Assembly (NCBI GenBank): GCA_003157595.1
Contig: PMKB01000129.1
Location: 1-24,838, forward strand
Direction of reading: 5' to 3'
DNA: 24,838 bases
DNA from: Solirubrobacterales bacterium
GTDB taxonomy: Bacteria; Actinomycetota; Thermoleophilia; Solirubrobacterales; Solirubrobacteraceae
In this document: positions 8,657-15,550 of the stretch, in pieces
Layout of the letters: every line of letters begins with the position of its first letter
Position numbering within the stretch: position 1 is the stretch's first letter
Translations under genes and position numbers: made by a program
Notes under the pieces: generated by a model
What the model was told of the DNA's origin: nothing
Seen by the model: only the letters and a program-made list of their open reading frames with translations
Databases searched by the model: none

Positions 8657-8678
8657 AGTCGGGGCGGTCGGATTTGAA
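8657..8678. repeat. 22-bp direct repeat, left copy (att-like)
   Basis: Identical, in the same orientation, to 15026-15047. It covers the T-loop, the 3' T-stem strand and the 3' acceptor strand of the tRNA remnant. Identity of this length at a tRNA 3' end is the usual form of an integration core site. The two copies bound 6.4 kb of glycosyltransferase, PqqD-like and HprK-like genes. Confidence 0.6.
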
Positions 8679-8697
8679 CCGACGGCCTCTCGCTCCC
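8657..8697 (-). pseudogene. 3' half of a tRNA (most like tRNA-Pro UGG); left copy of the 22-bp repeat
   Basis: On the minus strand one can read an anticodon loop TTTGGGA, the 3' anticodon-stem strand GCGAG, variable bases AGGCC, a perfect T-arm GTCGG-TTCAAAT-CCGAC, the acceptor strand CGCCCCG and discriminator A. The 5' half is missing: the bases before the loop do not pair with GCGAG, and no CGGGGCG acceptor strand is found nearby. The break falls at the anticodon loop, a common crossover site for tyrosine recombinases, so this looks like an attachment-site remnant rather than a working tRNA. Bases 8657-8678 are repeated at 15026-15047. Confidence 0.6.
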
Positions 8698-8725
8698 AAA
8701 CCGTCTAGCCACCTCGGCTTCGCAA

Positions 8726-8745
8726 GGCAAGACCGACGTCTTGCC
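8726..8745. terminator. Stem-loop, possible terminator
   Basis: GGCAAGAC (8726-8733), a four-base loop CGAC, then GTCTTGCC (8738-8745) form a perfect 8-bp stem. On the plus strand it is followed after five bases by TTTT. It lies about 100 bases beyond the stop of the leftward glycosyltransferase operon, for which it lacks a U-tract, so its direction of use is unclear. Confidence 0.4.
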
Positions 8746-8846
8746 GGCGGTTTTCGTCGTTTCGGGCCTCTGCCACCTCGCTCTCGCGAGGCGTTTCGGG
8801 CCGATTCGGGGCGACCGCGGAGCAGAATCCGCGCTCGTGATCGGCG

Positions 8847-9992
8847 TCAGAGCACGCCCAGCGAGCGCAGTGCCGCGAGGAAGCGCTCCGCGACGAGCGG
8901 ACCGGCGTAGTCGCGCGCGACCGCTTCGCGCAGCGCTTGCGCACCCGCGCGGGCTCGGGCCGGATCGGCGGCGAGCGCGCGCATCAGCTCGACGGCATGG
9001 TCCAGCCGAGGCTCCGCCCAATGCTGGTCCGCCGAGTAGCTGGCCGGCGCGCTACTCGCGACCGGGACGAGGTCGTAGTCGACCAGCCACGGAGAGCCCT
9101 GAAGGTAGGCGAGGTGGCCGCTCCAGCCGGTGGCGATCACGGGGTTGCCGTAGGCGCACGCGTCGAAGCTGCCGATACCCCACCCCTCGCCGTGGCATAG
9201 CGAGACGTAGCAATCGCCGCGTGCGTGCAGCGCCGCGATCCGGCTGTCGTCCCATTCGTCGACCCACAGCTGGATGCGCGGCGGGTGAGGGTACTCGCGC
9301 AGCACGCTCGCGACGCGCCAGGCCGTCGTGAGCGCCACCGCCGATCCGCGCCAGCCGCCGGGCGCAGTCATCTCCGCGAGGTGTCCGGTCTTGATCGCGA
9401 GCATCACCGGATCCTCGGCCGTGAACGCCTCGCAGAACGCACGAACCGCCGCTGACGGGAGCTTGCGCTCGTCCCAGCGGCTGATCGCGTAGAAGACGAC
9501 GAGGTCGTCGGGAATCCCGAGCTGCTCGGTGGCAGCCGACGAGTCCGGCGAGCACACGACGTGCGGGACGACCTCGATCGGGACCCCCACACCGCAGGCG
9601 GCGAACGTCTCACGGTTCCACTCGGTCGGCACGATCACGCCGTCGCTGTACTGCAGCACCGGCGGCCAGCGCGCAGGGATGCGATCCGTCTCCCACACGG
9701 TGTGCACGATCAGCGGGCCGCCGGTCGCCGGCTTCACGTGGATCAGGTGCTCCGGGACCAGGTGCATGACCGTCGGCGCCGAAGGCGATGCTTTGGCCGC
9801 CCGCGCTGGATCGTCGCGCGAGTGCACCACCCACGTCGAGGCGCTGCCGCGGTGGGGCTCGGCAATCCCGGCCATCTCGACCTCGACGCCGGCGTCGCGC
9901 ACCGCCGCCACAAGCCTCGCCGCGGCGATGCTGTAGCCGGTCGAGCCATCCTCGGCGACGTAGCGCAGCGCCGCGTGGATCCCCGAGGCCAC
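8847..9992 (-). CDS. Glycosyltransferase, GT4-like (GT-B fold)
   Basis: A 381-residue glycosyltransferase of the group-1/GT4 type, expected to transfer a nucleotide-activated sugar at the cytoplasmic face. The N-terminal domain begins GIHAALRYVAEDGSTGYS. The interdomain strand is DLVVFYAISRWDERK. The C-terminal donor site contains SLCHGEGWGIGSFDACAYG, then NPVIATGWSGH, the usual E-x7-region of retaining GT-B enzymes. It starts two bases after the stop of the upstream leftward glycosyltransferase, so the two form one operon. Acceptor and sugar cannot be read from sequence; the context suggests a surface or protein glycan. Confidence 0.85.
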   Translation of the reverse strand: MASGIHAALRYVAEDGSTGYSIAAARLVAAVRDAGVEVEMAGIAEPHRGSASTWVVHSRDDPARAAKASPSAPTVMHLVPEHLIHVKPATGGPLIVHTVWETDRIPARWPPVLQYSDGVIVPTEWNRETFAACGVGVPIEVVPHVVCSPDSSAATEQLGIPDDLVVFYAISRWDERKLPSAAVRAFCEAFTAEDPVMLAIKTGHLAEMTAPGGWRGSAVALTTAWRVASVLREYPHPPRIQLWVDEWDDSRIAALHARGDCYVSLCHGEGWGIGSFDACAYGNPVIATGWSGHLAYLQGSPWLVDYDLVPVASSAPASYSADQHWAEPRLDHAVELMRALAADPARARAGAQALREAVARDYAGPLVAERFLAALRSLGVL

Positions 9993-9994
9993 CG

Positions 9995-10795
9995 CTAGAA
10001 CACCCCGTGATCTGGCAGGAAGCGCCGTGCAGCTACCCCGTAGGTCGTGCCTGTCTCACGGATCCAGCGTTCGGTGATCACCTCGGAGTGCAGGTCGATG
10101 AAGTCTCGCCGCGCGCGCCGCCACCAAAGATGGGCCATCAGGTGAATCGAAACCACGCCCTCCACGCTGCTTGGCGGATCGACGAGCAGGCGGCGCAAGC
10201 CCTCCGGCGTCGGTTCGAATGCGTGGAATGCGCGCCGCGGCTCGACGCGCACACATCCGGGCAGCTCCTGCGCGAGGTCGTGCGCCAACAGACAGCTGTG
10301 AGCGGACCAGGAGCCGTCGAACGCTCCGGCTATGCGCTCGCGCCAGACGCGCACGAACTCGCCGCCCGGGGCGCTCATCAGCAACGCATTGGATAGCGCG
10401 CCGTGCACGCGCCCGTTGCCGTCGAGAACGTCCGCCTCGCGTCCGATCACCGCCGGCGCGCTCCAGCACTCCTCCTCCGGCGCGCGCAGAAACAGCGTGT
10501 CGATGTCCGCGTACAGGCCGCCCCAGCGCTCGAGCACATCGAGACGGACGAAGTCGGCGTGGTGGGCGTAGGTGTAGTTCCCGCTGGCATCGCCGTAGGA
10601 GTAGCCGGCGATCTGCTCGACGAGCTCGACGCGGTGCAACTGCACGCGCGGTCGAATCCGGTCCCAATAGAAGCCGAACGGCAGCTCGTGGCAGTGTATG
10701 TGCAGCTCGTCAGGCTGCACGACCTCGAGACAGGACGCGAGCGCAAGGTAGTGCACCAGATGCAGCGGCTCGACCTGGCGCTTGAGGCCGAACAC
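9995..10795 (-). CDS. DXD-motif glycosyltransferase (Gly_transf_sug / OCH1-like)
   Basis: A 266-residue GT-A-type transferase of the glycosyltransferase-sugar-binding (DXD) family. The signature YTYAHHADFVRLDVLERWGG leads into LYADIDTLFLRAP, with the metal/nucleotide DXD at D97-D99. FGLKRQVEPLHLVHYLALAS near the start is typical of the family. The usual N-terminal strand would begin a few residues earlier (HFVFGL). Those residues are encoded in frame (LAHFVFGL), but no ATG, GTG or TTG precedes them nearby, so GTG 10795 is the only conventional start and may be misplaced. First gene of the leftward operon, divergent from the rightward GT4 gene. Confidence 0.85.
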   Translation of the reverse strand: MFGLKRQVEPLHLVHYLALASCLEVVQPDELHIHCHELPFGFYWDRIRPRVQLHRVELVEQIAGYSYGDASGNYTYAHHADFVRLDVLERWGGLYADIDTLFLRAPEEECWSAPAVIGREADVLDGNGRVHGALSNALLMSAPGGEFVRVWRERIAGAFDGSWSAHSCLLAHDLAQELPGCVRVEPRRAFHAFEPTPEGLRRLLVDPPSSVEGVVSIHLMAHLWWRRARRDFIDLHSEVITERWIRETGTTYGVAARRFLPDHGVF

Positions 10796-10831
10796 GAAGT
10801 GGGCTAGACGCTGGATGGTGGCTGCTCCTCG

Positions 10832-10860
10832 TTGCGCGCCTGCACACGAACGGCTAGCGT
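10832..10860 (+). promoter_or_regulatory. Putative promoter of the rightward GT4-PqqD-HprK operon
   Basis: TTGCGC (10832-10837), a 17-base spacer and TAGCGT (10855-10860) stand eight bases before the GTG at 10869. This matches the leaderless-type arrangement seen elsewhere in the window, though the -35 keeps only TTG of the consensus. It lies in the divergent intergenic space with the leftward glycosyltransferases. Confidence 0.4.
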
Positions 10861-10868
10861 TGCCTCAG

Positions 10869-12155
10869 GTGCTCGGCGCGGATCCTAGCGAGCCAGCGGC
10901 AACCGCAGCGCAAGCCGACGATGGCACTGCGAGTCCGGTCGTGCTGGTCGTCCCGCTGGCGCCGCAGCGCAGCGGCAACGGCCTGGCGATGCGCGCCGGC
11001 ATGCTGCTCGAGGCCTTGGCGGGCCGCTGGCCGGTCGAGCTGGTGATCGTGCCGGTGTCAGGACCACCGTCGACCGGCACCTGGGCCGGCGGGCTGGCCC
11101 GCGCGGTGACGGTGATCGCACCCGTCGAGGCAGCCACCGCGCGCAGCCACCTCACCCGCCAGCTAGCCGACGCGACCTTGCGCACCCGTCTGGCGGCGAG
11201 CGCTCCACTCAGCGCGCGCGTCAGCGCGGCGGCGCCGACGCTCGCCCACGAGGCGCTTGCCGCGCTGCGCGCACGCGGGCAGCGCCCGCGCGCGGTCTTC
11301 GTCCTGCGCAGCTATCTCGTCCCCTTCGGCGCCACGCTCGCCCGCCTGCTCGGCACGCGCCGGATCATTGTCGATCTCGACGACGACGATGAGGCCTATG
11401 CGCGCTCGATCGGAGCCGACGAGGAAGCGGACGCCGTTGCGCGACTCGCTCGTGCCTGGCTGCCGGACGCCGACGTGGTCTGCGCAGCAGCCGAGGGCGA
11501 GGCGCGGGCGATCGCGGCGCGCTACGGCCTGCAGGCCGTCGTGACCATCCCCAACGCCGTGCGGCTCCCGCTGACTGCACCGCCGCCGCCGCCGGGCGAG
11601 GGGCGGCTGCTGTTCGTCGGCAACCTGACCTACGGCCCGAACGTCGAAGCCGCGCGCCTGCTGGTCGAGCAGGTGCTGCCGATCGTCCGCCGCCACCACC
11701 CCCAGGCGAGCCTGGACCTGGTCGGTCGCCACGAGCGCCGGCTCGCCGATCTGTGCGCCCCGGGCGTTCGCGTGCACGGGATGGTCGAGGAGCTCGAGCC
11801 CTGCTATAGCGCCACCGACATAGTCGTGGCGCCGGTGCTCCACGGCGGCGGCACGCGGATCAAGGTGCTCGAAGCCTTCGCCCACAACCGCCCGCTTGTG
11901 GCGACGCCACTGGCCGTCGCCGGGCTCGCGGTGCGCGATGGACGCGAGGTGATGTTGGGCGAATCGCCGCAGCAGCTCGCGCACGCCGTGGCCGCCCTGC
12001 TCGCAGATCCCGGCCTCGGCGCGAGACTCGCCGAGCACGCCGCACGCGCGCTCCGGGCGCGCTACGTGCAGACTGTCGTCGCGCCAGCGGTCTGCGAACT
12101 GGTCGGCGCCGAGCCCGTCGAGCGCCCAGCTGCCGCTTCATTGGAGCCAACTTGA
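10869..12155 (+). CDS. Glycosyltransferase, GT4 family
   Basis: A GT-B-fold glycosyltransferase of 428 residues from the chosen GTG. The N-terminal domain starts VVLVVPLAPQRSGNGLAMRAG. The central strand RIIVDLDDDDEAYARS follows the first domain. The second domain opens with LLFVGNLTYGPNVEAARLL and contains the donor motif LHGGGTRIKVLEAFAHNRP, then LVATPLAVAGL. The open frame reaches back to 10782, overlapping the divergent gene, but GTG 10869 sits behind a plausible leaderless promoter and still includes the first strand. Its stop overlaps the next start as TTGA, so it is translationally coupled to the PqqD-like gene, an unusual pairing for a cell-wall glycosyltransferase. Confidence 0.88.
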   Translation: MLGADPSEPAATAAQADDGTASPVVLVVPLAPQRSGNGLAMRAGMLLEALAGRWPVELVIVPVSGPPSTGTWAGGLARAVTVIAPVEAATARSHLTRQLADATLRTRLAASAPLSARVSAAAPTLAHEALAALRARGQRPRAVFVLRSYLVPFGATLARLLGTRRIIVDLDDDDEAYARSIGADEEADAVARLARAWLPDADVVCAAAEGEARAIAARYGLQAVVTIPNAVRLPLTAPPPPPGEGRLLFVGNLTYGPNVEAARLLVEQVLPIVRRHHPQASLDLVGRHERRLADLCAPGVRVHGMVEELEPCYSATDIVVAPVLHGGGTRIKVLEAFAHNRPLVATPLAVAGLAVRDGREVMLGESPQQLAHAVAALLADPGLGARLAEHAARALRARYVQTVVAPAVCELVGAEPVERPAAASLEPT

Positions 12156-12412
12156 GCGAAGCCACCCCAGAACCCGCAGCAGACCTCGACGTGCACGAGG
12201 TCGACGACGGCCTGGTCATCTACGACCTCACGACCGAGCGTGTCCATTACCTCAACGGAACCGCCGCGCTCGTCTTCACGCTGTGCACGGGCGAGCATGA
12301 CGCCGCAGCAATCGCGGAGCTCGTCCGGCGCATCTTCCAGCTCGCCGATCCACCGGCCGCAGAGGTCGACGGCTGCCTGGAGCAGCTGCGCAGAGAGGGC
12401 CTGATCCGATAG
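12152..12412 (+). CDS. PqqD-family protein (RiPP-recognition-element fold)
   Basis: An 86-residue winged-helix protein. VHEVDDGLVIYDLTTERVHYLN (about residues 14-35) is the paired-strand signature of PqqD-like domains. It is followed by GTAALVFTLCTGEHDAAAIAELV and the final helix EVDGCLEQLRREGLI. PqqD-type domains bind the leader segment of a peptide and present it to a modifying enzyme, as in PQQ, lasso-peptide and other RiPP pathways. The TTG start overlaps the upstream glycosyltransferase stop. The HprK-related kinase gene begins nine bases after the stop. This pair recalls the 'HPr-rel-A' type association of a PqqD protein with an HprK-related kinase. The client here is unproven; the Tat-signal protein downstream is the best candidate. 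Confidence 0.85.
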   Translation: MSEATPEPAADLDVHEVDDGLVIYDLTTERVHYLNGTAALVFTLCTGEHDAAAIAELVRRIFQLADPPAAEVDGCLEQLRREGLIR

Positions 12413-12420
12413 CGACGCAG

Positions 12421-13230
12421 ATGCGCTTCCGCCTGCTGTGGCACGCGGTCACCGTCGAGACCGATGAGCCGGCGCTGGTCGGCGAGCTCGAGTGCGTGCT
12501 CGCGTCGGCTGAACACCCGATGGCCGCCGCTCGCACGCAGCACTATCGCGTGCAGACTCAACAGGACGGCCTGGCGATCAGCGAGGAGGGCGACCTGCTC
12601 GCGCTCGTGAGCGGCGCGCAGGAGGCACGCGCCGCGATCCACGAGCGCTCGCACCGACGCGCGTTCGAGTTGGCCGACCTGCAGGGATGGCTGATGCTGC
12701 GTGGCGCGCTGGTCGACGTGGGCGAGCGCCGGTTGCTGCTGCTCGGCCCGCCGGGCGCCGGGAAGACGATCCTGACGCTGCGTCTGGGCCTGCGCGGCGC
12801 GGCGATCCAGGGCGACGCCCGTGTGCTCTTTCGCGACGGGCAGCTGCTCGCGCTGCCGCGGCCGCTGGCCGTGCCCGACGACGCCGGCGAGCTCGTCCCG
12901 GAGCTCGCCGCGATCATGTCCGAGCTGCCGCGGGCCGGCGGTCCGGCGCTGCTTGACCCCGCCCGAGCGCTCGGCCTTCCGTGGCAGCTGCGGGTCGCCC
13001 GCGCTGACCACGTAGTGGCGCTCGAGCGCACGGGGACGCAGACCAGCGCCAGCCCCTGCGCGGGAGTCGAGCTGCTCGGCGAACTGGGCGCGGCGCTCGC
13101 GCCGGCGAGAGACCCGACACCCGAGCTGCTTGCGGCATTCGCGGCGATGCTGCGATCCGCCAGCGGGTACCGGCTGAGCGTTGGTGACCCGGACACCGCC
13201 GAACGTGCAATCCGCGCCATCGCCTGCTAG
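12421..13230 (+). CDS. HprK-related P-loop kinase
   Basis: A 269-residue protein with an N-terminal domain (about 1-85) and a C-terminal P-loop domain resembling HPr kinase/phosphorylase. Walker A is GPPGAGKT (residues 109-116), followed by LTLRLGLRGAAIQGDARVLF with D132 where HprK has its conserved acidic residue. DGQLLALPRPLAVP matches the 'DG-x-L-x-A-x-PRP' stretch of HprK-related enzymes. True HprK acts on HPr of the PTS; no PTS gene is present, and such relatives beside PqqD proteins are thought to modify other substrates, as the kinase of the paeninodin lasso-peptide cluster does. Likely substrate: the small protein encoded 39 bases downstream (inference). Confidence 0.8.
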   Translation: MRFRLLWHAVTVETDEPALVGELECVLASAEHPMAAARTQHYRVQTQQDGLAISEEGDLLALVSGAQEARAAIHERSHRRAFELADLQGWLMLRGALVDVGERRLLLLGPPGAGKTILTLRLGLRGAAIQGDARVLFRDGQLLALPRPLAVPDDAGELVPELAAIMSELPRAGGPALLDPARALGLPWQLRVARADHVVALERTGTQTSASPCAGVELLGELGAALAPARDPTPELLAAFAAMLRSASGYRLSVGDPDTAERAIRAIAC

Positions 13231-13269
13231 CTTTCTGCGACCCAACACGACCTCAGGGGTGTGCAAGTC

Positions 13270-13587
13270 ATGGCTGACGAACTCGAACGCGTAGTGGAAG
13301 AAACCGGCATCGGGCGCCGGACGTTCCTTCGCCGCATGCTGATCGGTACTGCCTTCGCCACACCGGTGGTGGCGTCTTTCGCGATGGGCGGAGTGGCCTC
13401 CGCAGCACCGCACGGCGGTTCGCCGATCGCGCCGCTGCTGCCCTGGTGCAAGGCGAACCAGAGCGAGCCGTTTATCCAGAACTACAACCAGAACGGTGGC
13501 GCCGACTCGTTCCTCGACGAGTTTGAGCAGTTCGCTGAGTCGCTGTGCGGTAACAACAAGTACCTCGTCCCGCCGAAGAACCTCTAG
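13270..13587 (+). CDS. Small Tat-signal exported protein with two cysteines (candidate modification substrate)
   Basis: A 105-residue protein from ATG 13270, which has AGGGGTG about ten bases upstream; the frame also reaches a GTG at 13261. After an acidic N-tail it has a twin-arginine signal, GRRTFLRRM (R16, R17), a hydrophobic core GTAFATPVVASFAMGGVASA, and likely cleavage near A45. The mature part is about 60 residues, rich in Asn, Gln, Ser and Pro, with Cys60 and Cys93, aromatic residues and the tail KYLVPPKNL. No known enzyme or domain is recognised. It follows the PqqD and HprK genes and precedes a GT2-TPR glycosyltransferase, so it is the obvious client of these enzymes. The Tat route would export it folded, after cytoplasmic modification. 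Confidence 0.8.
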   Translation: MADELERVVEETGIGRRTFLRRMLIGTAFATPVVASFAMGGVASAAPHGGSPIAPLLPWCKANQSEPFIQNYNQNGGADSFLDEFEQFAESLCGNNKYLVPPKNL

Positions 13588-13615
13588 AACGCACGCCCTG
13601 CCGACAGGGTTGACC

Positions 13616-13642
13616 CGGCACCCGCCTAGTTAGCGGGTGCCG
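13616..13642 (+). terminator. 10-bp stem-loop between the Tat protein gene and the GT2 gene
   Basis: CGGCACCCGC (13616-13625) and GCGGGTGCCG (13633-13642) form a perfect 10-bp stem with loop CTAGTTA. It lies 28 bases after the Tat-protein stop and ends six bases before ATG 13649. No U-tract follows. It may be a partial terminator lowering downstream glycosyltransferase expression, an mRNA-stability element for the abundant small protein, or a translational block. Confidence 0.5.
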
Positions 13643-13648
13643 CCAGTG

Positions 13649-14791
13649 ATGCTGCTCTCGGCCGCGATCATCGTCCGTGACGAGGCCGACCACCTCGACG
13701 GCTGCTTGCAGTCGCTGAGCGGCCTGGTCGATGAGATCGTCGTCGTCGACACCGGATCGCGCGACGACTCGGTGGCGGTGGCGCGCCGCCACGGCGCGAT
13801 CGTCGCGTACGAGCCCTGGCAGGGCGACTTCGCCACGCCGCGCAACCGCTCGTTGGATCTCGCCTGCGGCGAGTGGATCCTCTACATCGACGCCGACGAG
13901 CGCGTGCGCGCCGGCGACCCGCAGGAGCGCCGTGAGCGCATCGCCGCGTCCGGCGAGTTCGCAGCGCTGCGGATCCCGCTCGTGCCGCGTGTCGGCTGGA
14001 CCCCCTACGTCGAATACCGCCTGTGGCGCAACCGGCCGGACGTGCGCTTCAGCGGGCGCATGCACGAGTCGATCGTCGCCTCGATCCACGCGGCAGCCAA
14101 ACGCGCGGGCCTGCGCGTCGGCATCAGCGACGTGATCACCCTCGACCACCTCGGCTACGAGGGCGACCAGCAGCACAAGCACGCCCGCGATGAGCCGATC
14201 CTGCTTGCGGCGCTGGCGGAGAACCCGACCCGCGTCTACTACTACGACCACCTGGCCCGCATCTACCACGCGCAGAGCCGTGACGAGGAGGCGGTTGCGA
14301 TGTGGATGCGCGGCATCGAGATGGCGCGCGCGCGAGGGCACCCCGACCACGACGACCGGCTGCTGTGGGTGGATCTGATCTGGCACTGCTTCACGCACGC
14401 CAACGCCGGCGAGGACGTCGCGGCGCTCGTGTATGAGGCGCTCGAGCGCTTCCCGCGACTGCCGGTGCTCGAGCTCGTCGCAGCGCAGCTCGAGTTCTCC
14501 ACTGGCGAGCACGCGAGCGCGCAACGCCGCGTCGAGTGGATCCTGTCGCAGTCAGAGTTCAACGCCCTCGCCACCGGCAGCTCCTACGACTCGCGGATCT
14601 TCGGCGAGTGGTCGTGGAACCTGCTCGGCCTCTGCCGCTTCGCGGACGGCAACTGGAGCGCCGCCGCCGAGGCGTTCGCCAAGGCCGAGCAGGCCGCGCC
14701 GACGGTCAAGGAGTACGCGGTCCGTCGGCAGCTCGCGCAGGCGCGCGCCGGCGCCGCTGAACGCCCGGACGCGCGCCGCCCGCCCGGCTAG
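13649..14791 (+). CDS. Family 2 glycosyltransferase with C-terminal TPR-like region
   Basis: About 380 residues. The GT-A domain begins LLSAAIIVRDEADHLDGCLQSL, continues with EIVVVDTGSRDDSVAVA (acidic nucleotide site D34) and has the metal-binding DAD motif in WILYIDADER (D81-D83), then FSGRMHESIVASI. From about residue 200 the protein is a run of helical TPR-like repeats (HLARIYHAQSRDEEAVAMW and similar). A GT2 domain followed by TPR-like helices is the general architecture of SunS-type peptide S-glycosyltransferases, as well as some wall-glycan enzymes. Alternative starts at GTG 13637 or 13646 fall in or beside the stem-loop; ATG 13649 is favoured. Its position directly after the two-Cys protein makes peptide glycosylation a reasonable but untested idea. 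Confidence 0.85.
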   Translation: MLLSAAIIVRDEADHLDGCLQSLSGLVDEIVVVDTGSRDDSVAVARRHGAIVAYEPWQGDFATPRNRSLDLACGEWILYIDADERVRAGDPQERRERIAASGEFAALRIPLVPRVGWTPYVEYRLWRNRPDVRFSGRMHESIVASIHAAAKRAGLRVGISDVITLDHLGYEGDQQHKHARDEPILLAALAENPTRVYYYDHLARIYHAQSRDEEAVAMWMRGIEMARARGHPDHDDRLLWVDLIWHCFTHANAGEDVAALVYEALERFPRLPVLELVAAQLEFSTGEHASAQRRVEWILSQSEFNALATGSSYDSRIFGEWSWNLLGLCRFADGNWSAAAEAFAKAEQAAPTVKEYAVRRQLAQARAGAAERPDARRPPG

Positions 14792-15160
14792 CGGCGAACT
14801 TGCGCGTCCGGCCGCGCCGGCGCTTACCCAGCAGGCGCGAGGTCGGCGGCCCTGAGGCGGTCGCTGGCCCTGGCGCGCAGGGGCTTCTCGCAGATGACTG
14901 CGGTTTCCGCACCGGTCCCGATCGGCGGACTCGCGGAGCGCTCCCGGCGTCGATCAGGCCTCCGTCGCCGCCACCGGGACCAGCCCCGGTTCGGTTGATC
15001 GCCCGCCGTTACCAGCTCGATCCTTAGTCGGGGCGGTCGGATTTGAAATCGCCGCCCAGCCTTCGGCTCGGCCGTCTTGCCTCGGGTATCGGACCCCAAC
15101 CGCGAGCGCACGGCGCAGTAAGCGCTCGCGTCTCCTGATACTCGGGCGCTACCGGAGCCG
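14792..15160. other. Non-coding interval containing the right tRNA-derived repeat
   Basis: No frame here has protein-like content, ribosome binding sites or family motifs. The only recognised element is the 22-bp repeat at 15026-15047. Downstream of it the bases do not continue into a tRNA. Confidence 0.5.
15026..15047. repeat. 22-bp direct repeat, right copy (att-like, tRNA 3' end)
   Basis: Same 22 bases and orientation as 8657-8678: on the minus strand TTCAAAT, then CCGAC, CGCCCCG and A, i.e. T-loop through discriminator. Here the match ends at the T-loop, and the 5' T-stem strand is altered (ATCGCC instead of CCGACG), so no tRNA can form. Probable remnant of an integration site marking the right edge of the glycosylation block. 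Confidence 0.55.
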
Positions 15161-15550
15161 CTACCAGAAGAACGTGATCACGGGCACGGTCGAGCTTGAC
15201 CCGCTGTAGCTGCCGTTCGCCGCGAAGGTCGCGGTGTAGTGGTTGGTGCGAATCAGCAGCTGCTCGTCCGGCGACGAGATCATGCAGCGCGCAACTCCCT
15301 TGGAGTTCGTGGGCGCGCTGCACAGAGCGGTAGATCCGTGGCTGAACGCGATTGTCTGCCCCGCAACCGGGCTGCCGCCGCTGGTCAGCGTCGCCTGCAC
15401 GACCTGGTTGCCGACCCCGACGAACGGCTCGAACAGCACGAGCTGCGGCCACGCGACGAGTTTCGTCGCGGGAAGCGTGTAGGAGAGGATCGCCTCGCCG
15501 TTCCCGTTCAACCCGGCAGGGTCGGTCGGGGCATCATTGAAGTTGGCCAT
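15161..15550 (-). CDS. Ig-like surface-protein fragment, probably 5'-truncated
   Basis: From ATG 15550 a 129-residue product resembles a bacterial Ig-like (Big) domain: GNQVVQATLTSGGSPVAGQ, then SAPTNSKGVARCMISS and HYTATFAANGSYSGSSSTVP. The same frame is open upstream to 15700 and encodes NACGDNGGFGGGGGSSYAAP (residues just before the ATG), the typical end of a glycine-rich extracellular domain. No ATG, GTG or TTG occurs in that extension before the in-frame stop at 15701-15703. The gene therefore looks like the 3' remnant of a larger Gly-rich/Ig-like surface protein that lost its signal peptide and front half. It abuts the tRNA-derived repeat, a plausible recombination edge. Confidence 0.6.
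   Translation of the reverse strand: MANFNDAPTDPAGLNGNGEAILSYTLPATKLVAWPQLVLFEPFVGVGNQVVQATLTSGGSPVAGQTIAFSHGSTALCSAPTNSKGVARCMISSPDEQLLIRTNHYTATFAANGSYSGSSSTVPVITFFW

Noticed and set aside
6957..8708. Open frame of 583 codons on the plus strand
   Set aside because: Arg/Ala-rich shadow that runs through the APH gene, the secreted protein gene and the antisense SDR gene. No domain, and its C-terminus is simply the translated tRNA remnant.
8657..8740. Complete tRNA gene on the minus strand
   Set aside because: The 3' half folds, but no 5' acceptor strand CGGGGCG, D-arm or matching 5' anticodon stem exists within 100 bases.
12247..13413. Open frame of 388 codons on the minus strand
   Set aside because: Antisense of the PqqD and HprK-like genes, which have clear family motifs. 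The antisense product is Arg/Gln-rich without motifs.
10869..14791. Lasso-peptide biosynthetic cluster
   Set aside because: PqqD and HprK-like parts are present, but there is no transglutaminase-like B2 protease, asparagine-synthetase-like cyclase or ABC exporter, and the candidate substrate has a Tat signal and a long mature domain.
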